From the NCBI RefSeq assembly GCF_004295585.1, contig NZ_AP019400.1:6502501-6566500 (forward strand): a stretch of 64,000 bases of DNA. Direction: 5' to 3'. The notes under the pieces were generated by a model. It saw only the letters and a list, made by a program, of their open reading frames with translations, searched no databases and was not told where the DNA came from. How positions within the stretch are numbered: position 1 is the stretch's first letter; each line of letters begins with the position of its first letter. Below are positions 35,029-43,521 of the stretch, in pieces. Both the position numbers and the translations under genes were made by a program. This stretch comes from Cohnella abietis (GTDB taxonomy: Bacteria > Bacillota > Bacilli > Paenibacillales > Paenibacillaceae).

Positions 35029-36549
35029 TTATTTAAGGCTAGGCGCTTCTACATAAGGGTATAGCTCCTTAATTGCTCGGTATCGCGAGCCGTTAAAGGA
35101 CGGCCACCTATAATCATTTTCCACTAATTTATCGAATCTTCTTTTTAAATACGGCTTCATTTCAGGATACTCTTCTTTACTAAAACGGATAAGCAAAGGG
35201 ATTGTGTCCGTAGATAGCTCGCTTAAGTAGCCCGCGTCTATTATCCCACTTTCTCTAAAGCGGTCTATGTTCTTCTCAGCAATAACCCTATCCATCCCCA
35301 AGTAATTCATAAACACATAGGCGACCAAGCTGATGAAAATATACCACTTAGTAAGCGGAATATTCCGGCTTCGAATTCTAAGTGCCGCAATAATTAGCAG
35401 AATGACGAGATAGATCATAAAGGCGTGAACGAGGAATCGGATATACGTATAGCCATATGCCTCTTCATACAGAACAAGCCGCATATAAGCAGAATACAAC
35501 ATTACGCCTGAGCAACCGACCAATATATAGAGCAGCACAGCATTCATTCTTCTCAGCCTGCCCGTTTCTGATTCGCCCTCATAGAATAAAGTAACCATAA
35601 GGATGACAAAATTAATAAGAGAAACGACTACGAGCTCAACGAACCCACTCCTGGCATACTCCGCATAAGATTTACCTTCCGGTAACACCCCATCCCATGC
35701 CCCAAATAGATAAGAAAATTGGACGACTACGAACAGCACGTAAACGATATTCACCGAAATTAACAGGGTAACCAGAATAATCGGATCAATCCTGAAGCCT
35801 GCCGTTTCTTTGCCTACCTTATCTTTCTCAATCGTCATCACTTGCTTACTCTTCCCATAGCTGGGTTTTACAAATCCCCATAAGTAACCGAAGAATAACA
35901 CTCCGAAAACGATAATCCAGATAAATCTCATGAGACTATCACCAAGCGAGACACTGTTCAATGACTCCGGAATAGCCTCCAATAAACGTGTGAACACCCC
36001 GTCAGCTGAGGCTAGTAGGTTAATAACGACAACAATGAGAGGCAGTGCGATGGCAAGTCCTATGAGAACCTTCCCCATGACACTTTTCTGCTTAATCCCC
36101 ATCTTCCTTATCGCTGTCACCTTAATAATTCGAAAGACAGTCGGAATATGGCGTAGGCTTTGCGGAATGAGATGGTTGATTGCTTCTCCCACTATTCGGA
36201 TGCTCCACCAGACGTGCTTCTTCCTCCCCCGCGTATAAGCAAGATGTACAAACACTAGTGACGGAATCACAACCAAATTAAGTCCATAGAAAAACGGGTT
36301 ATTAAATATTACATATGTCATCGAGAGTAGCATAATAACGGTAAACAGGAACCATCCAAACCAAGGAATTTCCAGCAGCTGATGCCTGATATCATGGAAA
36401 AGATAGATGTAGAGAAGAAGTACGAATAGAGGATAGGAAACCCCCGGCAGGTTGCCATAGAACAAATACTGGTGCACAAAAGCTAGGACGAACGCCCCTA
36501 TAAGCGCAGCCACTGAACGCCCCATAATCTGTTTTTTCATTACATTCAA
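35029..36549 (-). CDS. DUF4173-type polytopic membrane protein
   Basis: Integral membrane protein of 506 residues with about twelve hydrophobic segments. The central stretch LLASADGVFTRLLEAIPESL and the later RRMNAVLLYILVGCSGVMLY with YTYIRFLVHAFMIYL fit the DUF4173 family. The soluble C-terminal 90 residues contain the ERFRESG/IDAGYLSEL-like region. Function unknown. The start seems to be TTG 36549, 8 nt after GGAGG; the ATG at 36540 is farther from it. Divergent from the SgrR-type regulator, sharing the dyad at 36597-36644. Confidence 0.8.
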   Translation of the reverse strand: MNVMKKQIMGRSVAALIGAFVLAFVHQYLFYGNLPGVSYPLFVLLLYIYLFHDIRHQLLEIPWFGWFLFTVIMLLSMTYVIFNNPFFYGLNLVVIPSLVFVHLAYTRGRKKHVWWSIRIVGEAINHLIPQSLRHIPTVFRIIKVTAIRKMGIKQKSVMGKVLIGLAIALPLIVVVINLLASADGVFTRLLEAIPESLNSVSLGDSLMRFIWIIVFGVLFFGYLWGFVKPSYGKSKQVMTIEKDKVGKETAGFRIDPIILVTLLISVNIVYVLFVVVQFSYLFGAWDGVLPEGKSYAEYARSGFVELVVVSLINFVILMVTLFYEGESETGRLRRMNAVLLYILVGCSGVMLYSAYMRLVLYEEAYGYTYIRFLVHAFMIYLVILLIIAALRIRSRNIPLTKWYIFISLVAYVFMNYLGMDRVIAEKNIDRFRESGIIDAGYLSELSTDTIPLLIRFSKEEYPEMKPYLKRRFDKLVENDYRWPSFNGSRYRAIKELYPYVEAPSLK

Positions 36550-36596
36550 TTTGAATTCCTCCGCTTCCAGACTTTCTACTGCCTATTGTAGATGTT

Positions 36597-36644
36597 AAAA
36601 TAGGAAAATAAAGAGAAAAAACTCGTTCTTATTTTTCCTATTTT
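36597..36644. promoter_or_regulatory. Large inverted repeat between divergent genes
   Basis: AAAATAGGAAAATAA (36597-36611) and TTATTTTTCCTATTTT (36629-36644) are complementary except for one extra base. The dyad lies between the DUF4173 gene and the SgrR-type regulator and is a plausible regulator binding site, perhaps for autoregulation. Confidence 0.5.
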
Positions 36645-36705
36645 AGCTCGGCACATAGAAGGTCTCGAATTGGGGGACATATTTCAACTAGGGGGTAGCT
36701 TTTCT

Positions 36706-38400
36706 ATGAAGCTGCATCAGCAGTATTTAAAGCTCCACTCTCAATATGGAAGCCTGGATTCCGTTGAGATCACTTTGGACGAGTTAGCCCATTTTCTTGA
36801 ATGTACCCATCGCAATGCCACGAACATTGTACGTAAAATGACCGAGTGTGGGTGGATCACATGGGATGCTCTACGCGGTCGTGGGCGTCGTTCGACTTTG
36901 AAATTTATCATTCAACCGGAAGATATCGCAGTGCAATCCGTCATGCAGGCCATCAACAGGAAGGAAATTAACCAAGCGATAGACCAAATTAGAGCCCACA
37001 AGCATTCATCCAAGCTGCAGGAGCATTTACAAGGCTGGCTGCTCACTTATTTCGGTCACCACTCTGAGATCAAAAGCGATCGCCAGATTGATACTCTAAG
37101 AATTCCAGTTCGCCAGCAGCTTCACACCATTGATCCTTTATACATGAATTTATTAGCCGAATCGTTCGTTTCCAGCCACGTGTTTGACGGGCTTATACGA
37201 ACAACGGATAAGCCCGATGAAATTTTGCCGAGCATCGCCCACGCTTGGGAAGTAGATGACAGTCGGACAAAATGGACTTTCCATCTGCGTAAGGAGGTGC
37301 TCTTTCATCATGGGCAGATTATGACTGCTGCAGATGTTGTTTACACATTCGAGCGACTAATTCGCTCTTCTCATAGAACGCTGTATAGCTTTATTCCCAA
37401 ACAAATCAAGTCCGTACGCGCCCTTAATCTCACGACTGTCTGCTTTGAGCTGGAGGAGCCTAATGAGCTTTTCCTCCCTTTCCTATGCACGAGTCGCGCC
37501 GCCATTGTTCCGAAGGATCTTCGCCAGCTGGGAACCAGTCGCTTCGGGACGACACCAATAGGAACCGGTCCTTTCAAGGTCACAGAGATGAGTGAGCGTG
37601 TTTGTGTATTAGAGGTGTTCACTCCTTATTTTCAAGGAAGAGCGCATCTGGATCGAGTAGAAATTGTTCATGTCCCTTGGGAGTCTGAGAATGGACAGGG
37701 GGACCCCCTATCGCCGTTTCACATTATCCATAGTCCCTCTGCTGCCGAAAAAACCTGGAGTCACATCCATTCGGACACCACTGTCAGAAAATTCGTAACC
37801 TGTAATACGCAAAAAGCCGGATCGTTGAACGATCCGACCATTCGTGCGCACGTACTAGATAGTCTTCGGGGAAAAATAGCTCCATTGCCTGCATCAGATG
37901 GGCAAGAAGGGTTAATCTATGAGCATCCAATCAGCCTTCAGCTTGCGACCATTCCTCCATACAAGCAAGACGCAGACAGCCTCGCCAACAAGCTTGAGCT
38001 ATGCGGCTATTCCTGCAAGGTCGTCTCAGCAACGCCCGAAGAATTCAAAGGGGCTATTCGACTGGAGTCTGACTTGATCCTGTTCTCCCTGTTCCGCGAT
38101 CAGGATGAACAGCTCCGTCTATTCGACCTCTACTTAACAATCGCAGAGCATGTCGATCCTCACACCCGAATCGATATCGAGAAGCTATTGTCTGTCGTGA
38201 AGGTTGAGCTTGACCCCATAAAAAGATCACACAATCTAAATCTAATTGAGCAGCTCCTTATTAAAGAGCATCAGCTGTGCGTTGTGTCAGAGAGACCGCT
38301 GCCCACGGCCTATCTCCCCTCCGTTCGAGGAGTTACCTTCAACTCACAGGGCTGGGTGAATCTACGGACGATCTGGTTTCCTCCTACTAAAGAGGACTAG
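36706..38400 (+). CDS. SgrR-type regulator: winged HTH fused to a solute-binding domain
   Basis: Cytosolic protein of 564 residues. The N-terminal SgrR-like winged helix (about 1-95) includes VEITLDELAHFLECTHRNAT and GWITWDALRGRGRRS. The rest is an extracellular-solute-binding family 5 (oligopeptide-type) domain, with HTIDPLYMNLLAESFVSSHV, WTFHLRKEVLFHHG and GTGPFKVTEM. There is no signal peptide, so the binding domain likely senses an intracellular ligand. The start is ATG 36706 behind GGGGG. It ends 12 bp from a convergent nitrilase gene. The ligand and targets are unknown. Confidence 0.87.
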   Translation: MKLHQQYLKLHSQYGSLDSVEITLDELAHFLECTHRNATNIVRKMTECGWITWDALRGRGRRSTLKFIIQPEDIAVQSVMQAINRKEINQAIDQIRAHKHSSKLQEHLQGWLLTYFGHHSEIKSDRQIDTLRIPVRQQLHTIDPLYMNLLAESFVSSHVFDGLIRTTDKPDEILPSIAHAWEVDDSRTKWTFHLRKEVLFHHGQIMTAADVVYTFERLIRSSHRTLYSFIPKQIKSVRALNLTTVCFELEEPNELFLPFLCTSRAAIVPKDLRQLGTSRFGTTPIGTGPFKVTEMSERVCVLEVFTPYFQGRAHLDRVEIVHVPWESENGQGDPLSPFHIIHSPSAAEKTWSHIHSDTTVRKFVTCNTQKAGSLNDPTIRAHVLDSLRGKIAPLPASDGQEGLIYEHPISLQLATIPPYKQDADSLANKLELCGYSCKVVSATPEEFKGAIRLESDLILFSLFRDQDEQLRLFDLYLTIAEHVDPHTRIDIEKLLSVVKVELDPIKRSHNLNLIEQLLIKEHQLCVVSERPLPTAYLPSVRGVTFNSQGWVNLRTIWFPPTKED

Positions 38401-38412
38401 GCATCATGCCCA

Positions 38413-39279
38413 TTATCCGAGCTCATAAAACTCAGGTCGACGGTCATAAAATGGCGCAACCGCGCCGCGCTCGCGATTCTCGCGAAGCTGGTGATAGTCC
38501 ACCTCAACGAATACTGTCATATTGGCATTAACCTCACCCGCTTGGAGCACTCCGTCGGCTTCAAAGGGAATATCACACGGCGTAAACACACCCGCCTGGC
38601 AATATCCTTGATCGACCTGCGGACGATCCTCTGACAAAGCTCCAACAAGCCCGCTGAGCACGACGAAGATCTGGTTCTCGATCGCTCTTGCCTGACAGCA
38701 ATGACGCACTCGATAATAGCCATGCTTACTATCTGTGTAAGACGGACAGAGAATTAATTGAGCCCCTCTCAGTGCCGCTGCTCTTGCCAGCTCCGGGAAC
38801 TCAATATCATAGCAGGTTAAGATGGCCATCTTACCCCATTCCGTATCGAATACGTTAAGAGCATCTCCAGCGACTAGCGGCCAACGAATCTGCTCCTCCG
38901 GAGTTAGATGCACCTTGCTTTGAGTTTCAACTCGGCCATCAGGAAAGAAAAGGAATGCCTTATTCTCGTACTCCTCCTCTTCCACTCCCCGACAGATGTG
39001 AGTCCCCGCCAGAATAGCGATGCCCCGCTCCTGACTCTGTTGTTTGAAAAACCGGATATATTGCTCCGTCCGCTGATCCAAGTAATCGCAAGCTTCTTCA
39101 TGTAGCATGGATGGCTCTACACTTAGAAGATGTGCGGTCATGTATTCGGGAAATACAACCATCGCAGAGCCTTCTTCAGCTGCCTCTTTTATTTTCGTCG
39201 ATATTCCTGCCCAGAATTGCTCCTCGGAATGAATATCTGTAAGACCATATTGTGTTGTGGCGATCTTTAGCTTTTTCAT
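38413..39279 (-). CDS. Carbon-nitrogen hydrolase (nitrilase superfamily), catalytic triad present
   Basis: Cytosolic amidase-type enzyme of 288 residues. The Glu-Lys-Cys triad is intact: Glu in VFPEYMTAHL (about 45), Lys in SKVHLTPEEQ (about 130) and Cys in ILTCYDIEFPEL (about 163). The C-terminal half has ARAIENQIFVVLSGLVG. Start ATG 39279 follows AGGGG; a GTG two codons upstream is possible. It lies 15 nt after a GNAT-nitrilase fusion with similar sequence, and the two probably form one operon. Confidence 0.88.
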   Translation of the reverse strand: MKKLKIATTQYGLTDIHSEEQFWAGISTKIKEAAEEGSAMVVFPEYMTAHLLSVEPSMLHEEACDYLDQRTEQYIRFFKQQSQERGIAILAGTHICRGVEEEEYENKAFLFFPDGRVETQSKVHLTPEEQIRWPLVAGDALNVFDTEWGKMAILTCYDIEFPELARAAALRGAQLILCPSYTDSKHGYYRVRHCCQARAIENQIFVVLSGLVGALSEDRPQVDQGYCQAGVFTPCDIPFEADGVLQAGEVNANMTVFVEVDYHQLRENRERGAVAPFYDRRPEFYELG

Positions 39280-39294
39280 GTGCACCCCTGTATG

Positions 39295-40833
39295 TTAAGA
39301 ACGAATTTGTAAGGAATAAATATCTGTTCTGCGATCTCGGAAGGATAAAGCATCTGTCGATTTACGATATCGCTCCAGCGTCTCGAGATCCACCTCTGCC
39401 ATAATAACGGTTTCCGTGTTTTCACTGCATTCTCCCGCAATACCATCACGAGGAAATGAGAAATCTGCAGGCGTATAGATGCCCGACTGGGCATATTGAA
39501 TATCTACGTTGTCTACATGGGTGAGGTTCCCTACTGTACCCGCAGTGACAATAAACACCTGATTTTCGATCGCCCTTGCCTGAGCGCAGTATTTCACCCT
39601 GAGAAACATCTGTCTATCCTCCGCACAGAAAGGTACGAATATGATCTGGGCGCCTTCCTCTGCAACGATCCGTGACAGCTCAGGATACTCGATATCACTG
39701 CTCAGCTGAATCGATATTTTGCCACAATCCGTATCAAATACGCCAAGCTCGGAACCACCGTTAATGCCCCACCACTTGCGCTCATTCGGAGAAATATGCA
39801 GCTTATACTGCTGCTCAATTGTACCGTCTCGACGGAATAAGTGCGCCACATTGTAAATCCGGTTGTTACTTTCTACAAAATGCGAACCGCCAATAATATT
39901 TACATTGTATTTGACTGCTAGTTCTGAGAAAAGCTCGACGTAATTCGTCGTGTATGTGCTTAGCTTCCGGATAGCTAGACTCGGAGAGCGCTCGTCGAGA
40001 AAAGAGAGCAGCTGCATCGTGAAATTTTCCGGGAAGACAGCGAAATCAGATTTATAATCGGATGCGACATCGACATAATGCTCGCACTGCGTGGCGAATT
40101 CCTCGAAGGAATCAATCTTCTTCATCATGTACTGAATAACACAAATCCGGACAGGCAGCGACATTTTGTAATGTGTTTTGTTAATGCTCGGCTTGTATTC
40201 AATGTTGTTCCACTCCAGCAGCGCAGCAAAGTTCTTAGAATCTGCGTCATCGGATAGATAGTTGGTAATGATTCTCTTCAGCGTGAAACCATTCATCATC
40301 TGGAAGGTAAGCACAGGGTCATAGATATTCTGCTGAAGCACTTCTTCTGCATATTCTTTAGGTGTCATTTGATCGCTGAAATTGTGATACCCTGGAATGC
40401 GTCCCCCCACGATAATACTCTTAAGGTTAAGGTGCTCAGCAAGCCGCTTACGCGCCTCATATAGACGTCTGCCAATCTTCATCCGACGAAAATCCGGGTG
40501 AACCATAACCTCCATCCCGTACAGGTTGCCACCGCGCGGGTTATGATTGCGTATATATCCTTTTTCTGTAATTTCTGAATACGTATGCTGCTCCAAGTAA
40601 TCATCGAAATTAACAATCAGGCTTGAGCAGGAGCCAATAATTTCTCCGTCTAGCTCGACGCAGATTTGCCCCTCAGGAAAAATTCGAATATGGCTTTCCA
40701 ATTGATCCACTTTCCAAGGACCCATGTTTGGGAAGCATACGTTTTGCAGCTCAATGATTTTATCGAAATCTTCACGCTCAATATTGCGAATAATGATCTT
40801 CTTTTCGAATTGCGAGATTTGATCTGTTGTCAT
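39295..40833 (-). CDS. GNAT acetyltransferase fused to a nitrilase-like domain lacking the catalytic Cys (YhcX-like)
   Basis: Protein of 512 residues like Bacillus YhcX. Residues 10-200 form a GNAT domain with the acetyl-CoA loop HPDFRRMKIGRRLYEARKRL. Residues about 225-505 form a nitrilase-family domain with Glu in FAVFPENFTM and Lys in YKLHISPNER. At the nucleophile the sequence is IQLSSDIEYPEL where the neighbour has LTCYDIEFPEL: Cys is Ser (codon AGC at 39700-39702). Hydrolysis by the normal route should therefore fail, so the domain may be structural or regulatory. Start ATG 40833 has AAGGAG upstream. Confidence 0.85.
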   Translation of the reverse strand: MTTDQISQFEKKIIIRNIEREDFDKIIELQNVCFPNMGPWKVDQLESHIRIFPEGQICVELDGEIIGSCSSLIVNFDDYLEQHTYSEITEKGYIRNHNPRGGNLYGMEVMVHPDFRRMKIGRRLYEARKRLAEHLNLKSIIVGGRIPGYHNFSDQMTPKEYAEEVLQQNIYDPVLTFQMMNGFTLKRIITNYLSDDADSKNFAALLEWNNIEYKPSINKTHYKMSLPVRICVIQYMMKKIDSFEEFATQCEHYVDVASDYKSDFAVFPENFTMQLLSFLDERSPSLAIRKLSTYTTNYVELFSELAVKYNVNIIGGSHFVESNNRIYNVAHLFRRDGTIEQQYKLHISPNERKWWGINGGSELGVFDTDCGKISIQLSSDIEYPELSRIVAEEGAQIIFVPFCAEDRQMFLRVKYCAQARAIENQVFIVTAGTVGNLTHVDNVDIQYAQSGIYTPADFSFPRDGIAGECSENTETVIMAEVDLETLERYRKSTDALSFRDRRTDIYSLQIRS

Positions 40834-41001
40834 ATTAATAAGAACTCCTTTAAAGGCGTTATATCTCTATTGTACCCTATAGATTCATAACCTTATTATC
40901 AAACTGTTATCGTTTTGTAATTTTTTCTATTTACATTATCTAACCCCCGCTCGAATGAGCACTTTCTTTAGCGTATTAGCACTACCTTTGTCATCGACGC
41001 A

Positions 41002-41021
41002 GGGGTTACAGCAATAACCCC
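41002..41021. promoter_or_regulatory. Short perfect dyad upstream of the RacA-like gene
   Basis: GGGGTTA and TAACCCC form a 7-bp perfect inverted repeat with a 6-nt spacer, 41 bp before the start codon. It has no T-run, so an operator is more likely than a terminator. Confidence 0.4.
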
Positions 41022-41061
41022 GAATTAGGACAGTAATACTTGTTCGAATGGAGTGATCACG

Positions 41062-41595
41062 ATGGATGTGAAAAAAACAAAGGATGCATCTATGCTGCTG
41101 GGAGTTAGTCAAACAACTGTGAAAAAGTGGGCTTCTCACTACTCCTCTTTCTTTCAGAAGGACCATCTTGGACATTATGTATTTACTGACGATGATATTA
41201 GTCTGCTCCAATACATTAAGGAACAGATTGCGCTAGGACATACCTTAGATCATATTGTTCCTCCTGTTAGTCCCGTTAGTCCCGTTGTGGAGCTACAGCA
41301 GGTACCTACAAACAAAAATAAGCAAATGGACCATACTGAACTCCTGTCCCGTATTCGCGAGGTTGAACGCTCTGTACAGCAGAAGGCCGATGAGGTCGTA
41401 TCCGCCCAGGTGCTTCTGCATCGTGCGGAAATAGATGAAATGCGCAAGATGATAGCTCAGCTAGCTGCCACAGTTGAAACGATGCAAAATGTAAAAAGCA
41501 AGCCTCCGTCTACCTATGGAGAATTATTCCTTCCTGCAGCAGAACCAACCCCCATTGCTCCCAAAAAGCAAAGCATGTTTCGTTACTTCTTCTAA
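41062..41595 (+). CDS. RacA-like protein: MerR-type HTH plus coiled coil
   Basis: Protein of 177 residues. The N-terminal helix-turn-helix reads KDASMLLGVSQTTVKKWASH, then GHYVFTDDDISLLQYIKEQI, similar in layout to RacA, which anchors the chromosome at the pole during sporulation. Residues about 90-145 look like a coiled coil (LLSRIREVERSVQQKADEVV), followed by a Pro-rich linker and a basic-aromatic tail, KKQSMFRYFF, that could contact membrane or a polar partner. The ATG at 41062 follows GGAG by 8 nt. The assignment is by architecture and short similarity; a generic MerR-family DNA-binding protein is the alternative. Confidence 0.6.
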   Translation: MDVKKTKDASMLLGVSQTTVKKWASHYSSFFQKDHLGHYVFTDDDISLLQYIKEQIALGHTLDHIVPPVSPVSPVVELQQVPTNKNKQMDHTELLSRIREVERSVQQKADEVVSAQVLLHRAEIDEMRKMIAQLAATVETMQNVKSKPPSTYGELFLPAAEPTPIAPKKQSMFRYFF

Positions 41596-41696
41596 TATCA
41601 TTAATCAACGGACATATAAAAGCTGTATAAAATGATATATAGCTAACCTGTCCCCAAAATCAAACAAATTAATTCAAAATTTGATGAAAATCCTCT

Positions 41697-41720
41697 AACT
41701 TTTCCCCCCTTGCTTACGTC
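41697..41720 (+). promoter_or_regulatory. ECF sigma factor-type promoter
   Basis: TCTAACTTTT with the -35 AAC at 41697-41699 and CGTCTAATAGG with the -10 CGTC at 41717-41720, 17 bp apart, match the AAC/CGTC pattern of Bacillales ECF sigma promoters. It lies about 130 bp upstream of the polysaccharide deacetylase start. Confidence 0.55.
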
Positions 41721-41768
41721 TAATAGGTTAACCAAAAAGAACAGAATGCGAATTCGGTCCTAACAGGC

Positions 41769-41802
41769 GGGGATGGGGATCTCTCCTGCGAAGATCATCC
41801 CC
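41769..41802 (+). other. Hairpin in the deacetylase 5' leader
   Basis: GGGGAT (41769-41774) pairs with ATCCCC (41797-41802), and GATCT (41778-41782) pairs with AGATC (41792-41796), giving a stable leader hairpin between the predicted ECF promoter and the ribosome site. There is no T-run, so it is not an obvious terminator; a role in mRNA stability is possible. Confidence 0.5.
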
Positions 41803-41851
41803 TATCGTCTTTCGTTTCTGGTTGGAAAGCGGATCAGTGGAGGAACTTGCA

Positions 41852-42766
41852 ATGCGGGGAAAAAGACCGAAAAAAAGACGCATTTTACCTTATGCGTTGG
41901 TGTTAGTAGCTCTAGCACTATTAACTAGTTTATTTACATTGTTCCAAGGCTGGAGTCGCGACGGATTATCTGGGGCTGGTGTAGTTGATGCCGCTGCTCC
42001 TACTGAATCTAGTGAACCAGCTGTACTGACGACAGACAAGGTACCACCAGTCGCTACGCCTCAAGCATCCAAGGATCCGGGAGCGACGACAACACAGCCT
42101 CCTGTCAAGGAGCCGACGTCTTCCCCCGTCGTTATTAACAAGGATATCTATAAGAATAAGAAGCTCGTTGCCCTAACCTTCGACGATGGTCCTGATAATA
42201 AATACACGGAAGAAATACTAGATCTCCTGGCTGAATACAACGTTAAAGCAACCTTCTTTGTAGTAGGCACTCAAGTACAAAAATTTCCTGAAACAGCTAA
42301 AAGAATCGTTGATGAAGGTCATTCTATTGGCAATCATTCTTGGTCCCATAAAGACCTATCCAAGCTTTCAGCTGCAGCATTGGAATTAGAGCTTGATAAG
42401 ACGCAACGAGCTATCTTCAAAGCTACTGGTGTAACCTCGGAGCTTGTACGCGCTCCATATGGCGCTCTCTCCAAAACATTGCTTGATACCATTCACAAAG
42501 ACAATATGAAGCATGTCTTCTGGACCGTAGACACAAGAGATTGGGCAGGTAGCTCCGTAGCGGAAATGCATAAGAACGTCCTAGCCAACACCCATAAGGG
42601 TGGAATCATTCTCATGCACTCCTTCGGTGGCCGCAAGCATGCAATTGAACATACGATAGAGCTTCTGCCTTCCATCATTAAAGATTTAGGCGCGAAAGGC
42701 TATGAATTCGTAACAGTCGATGAGTTAATTATATCCGGACAGTCTCATTCCTCCGTCATTAAATAA
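41852..42766 (+). CDS. Polysaccharide (peptidoglycan-type) N-deacetylase, membrane-anchored
   Basis: Extracytoplasmic enzyme of 304 residues. After the basic N-terminus RGKRPKKRR, one membrane helix (about 12-35) anchors it, then a Ser/Thr/Pro-rich linker runs to about 105. The NodB domain has VALTFDDGPDNKYTEEILDL with the catalytic and metal Asp, NHSWSH with the His pair, RAPYGALSK, WTVDTRDWAG and IILMHSFGG. It removes acetyl groups from amino sugars in wall glycans. ATG 41852 has GGAGG 8 nt upstream. The predicted ECF promoter suggests induction by envelope stress. Confidence 0.9.
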   Translation: MRGKRPKKRRILPYALVLVALALLTSLFTLFQGWSRDGLSGAGVVDAAAPTESSEPAVLTTDKVPPVATPQASKDPGATTTQPPVKEPTSSPVVINKDIYKNKKLVALTFDDGPDNKYTEEILDLLAEYNVKATFFVVGTQVQKFPETAKRIVDEGHSIGNHSWSHKDLSKLSAAALELELDKTQRAIFKATGVTSELVRAPYGALSKTLLDTIHKDNMKHVFWTVDTRDWAGSSVAEMHKNVLANTHKGGIILMHSFGGRKHAIEHTIELLPSIIKDLGAKGYEFVTVDELIISGQSHSSVIK

Positions 42767-42773
42767 TCACGGC

Positions 42774-42812
42774 AAATAACCACCTCCCTTATCTTACGGG
42801 AGGTGGTTATTT
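42774..42812. terminator. Bidirectional terminator
   Basis: AAATAACCACCTCCC and GGGAGGTGGTTATTT form a 15-bp perfect stem with A and T runs outside, between the convergent deacetylase and methyltransferase genes. Confidence 0.9.
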
Positions 42813-42819
42813 ATTATCG

Positions 42820-43410
42820 TTATACATTATCGCCTACTCTGTAGATGTAAACTTGTGTACGATATATATCCGTGCAGGTTATCACTTTCTCTGGCTGCCA
42901 CTCAGGTAATGCAAAGCATGCGCTAATGACTCGTGCACTAGGAGGTAGCTTCTCTCGCAGGATCGCACTTAATTGCTTCATAGCCCCGGGATAGAGATAA
43001 CAGATGACTAGGCTGGTATCCTCATAGGTATAATTATAAATATTTCCCCTACGAAAAGTAACCGAGGTCTTGCGATTTTGCTCAACTCTCTGAAATCGTC
43101 GGAATGTGATCCACGACCAGATTTTTGAAAACCACAAAGGTACAGATGAATTTTCAATGCCAATGATTCGCCAACCGCCGCATTGCTTTCCTATATGTAT
43201 TCCTAGTGTTCCCCAGCCTGACCCCGCTTCAACAATTACGCCCTTGTCGCCTAATCGATTAATCTCCTTCACTACTACTTCACGAACCCGAAGGGATGAA
43301 GGCATGGGGGAAATCCCATTTTTCCAGCTCGCATATACAATAGATATTGTAGCTAATAGTGCGGAAACAAGTACAATAATGGATATCAACTCATAGAGAC
43401 TGACCTTCAT
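42820..43410 (-). CDS. Membrane-anchored SAM-dependent methyltransferase-like protein
   Basis: Protein of 196 residues. One N-terminal membrane helix (about 6-27) is followed by a class I methyltransferase core with motif I VIVEAGSGWGTLGIHIGK (about 58-75) and an acidic residue ending strand 2 in GIENSS. The region VICYLYPGAMKQL occupies the motif IV position. Helix plus small methyltransferase, with the sequence after motif I (PLWFSKIWSW), recalls the FAM173/ATP-synthase lysine methyltransferase group, but this is only inference. ATG 43410 has GGAGG 6 nt upstream. Divergent from a MerR-methyltransferase fusion. Confidence 0.75.
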   Translation of the reverse strand: MKVSLYELISIIVLVSALLATISIVYASWKNGISPMPSSLRVREVVVKEINRLGDKGVIVEAGSGWGTLGIHIGKQCGGWRIIGIENSSVPLWFSKIWSWITFRRFQRVEQNRKTSVTFRRGNIYNYTYEDTSLVICYLYPGAMKQLSAILREKLPPSARVISACFALPEWQPEKVITCTDIYRTQVYIYRVGDNV

Positions 43411-43470
43411 GGTGCACCTCCAGCTATAGGTCATACGCCAATCTAATCTAATGGCACTTACTACTATCCC

Positions 43471-43501
43471 TTTACATTGACGTTAGGTCAATGTTTACAA
43501 T
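43471..43501 (+). promoter_or_regulatory. MerR-type promoter with 19-bp spacer and operator dyad
   Basis: -35 TTTACA (43471-43476) and -10 TACAAT (43496-43501) are separated by 19 bp, the overlong spacing that MerR-family activators correct. The spacer holds ACATTGAC (43474-43481) and GTCAATGT (43487-43494), perfect 8-bp arms with a 5-bp centre. The regulator encoded 20 bp downstream very likely binds here. Confidence 0.8.
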
Positions 43502-43521
43502 AAAAATAAAGGAGGGCTGAC

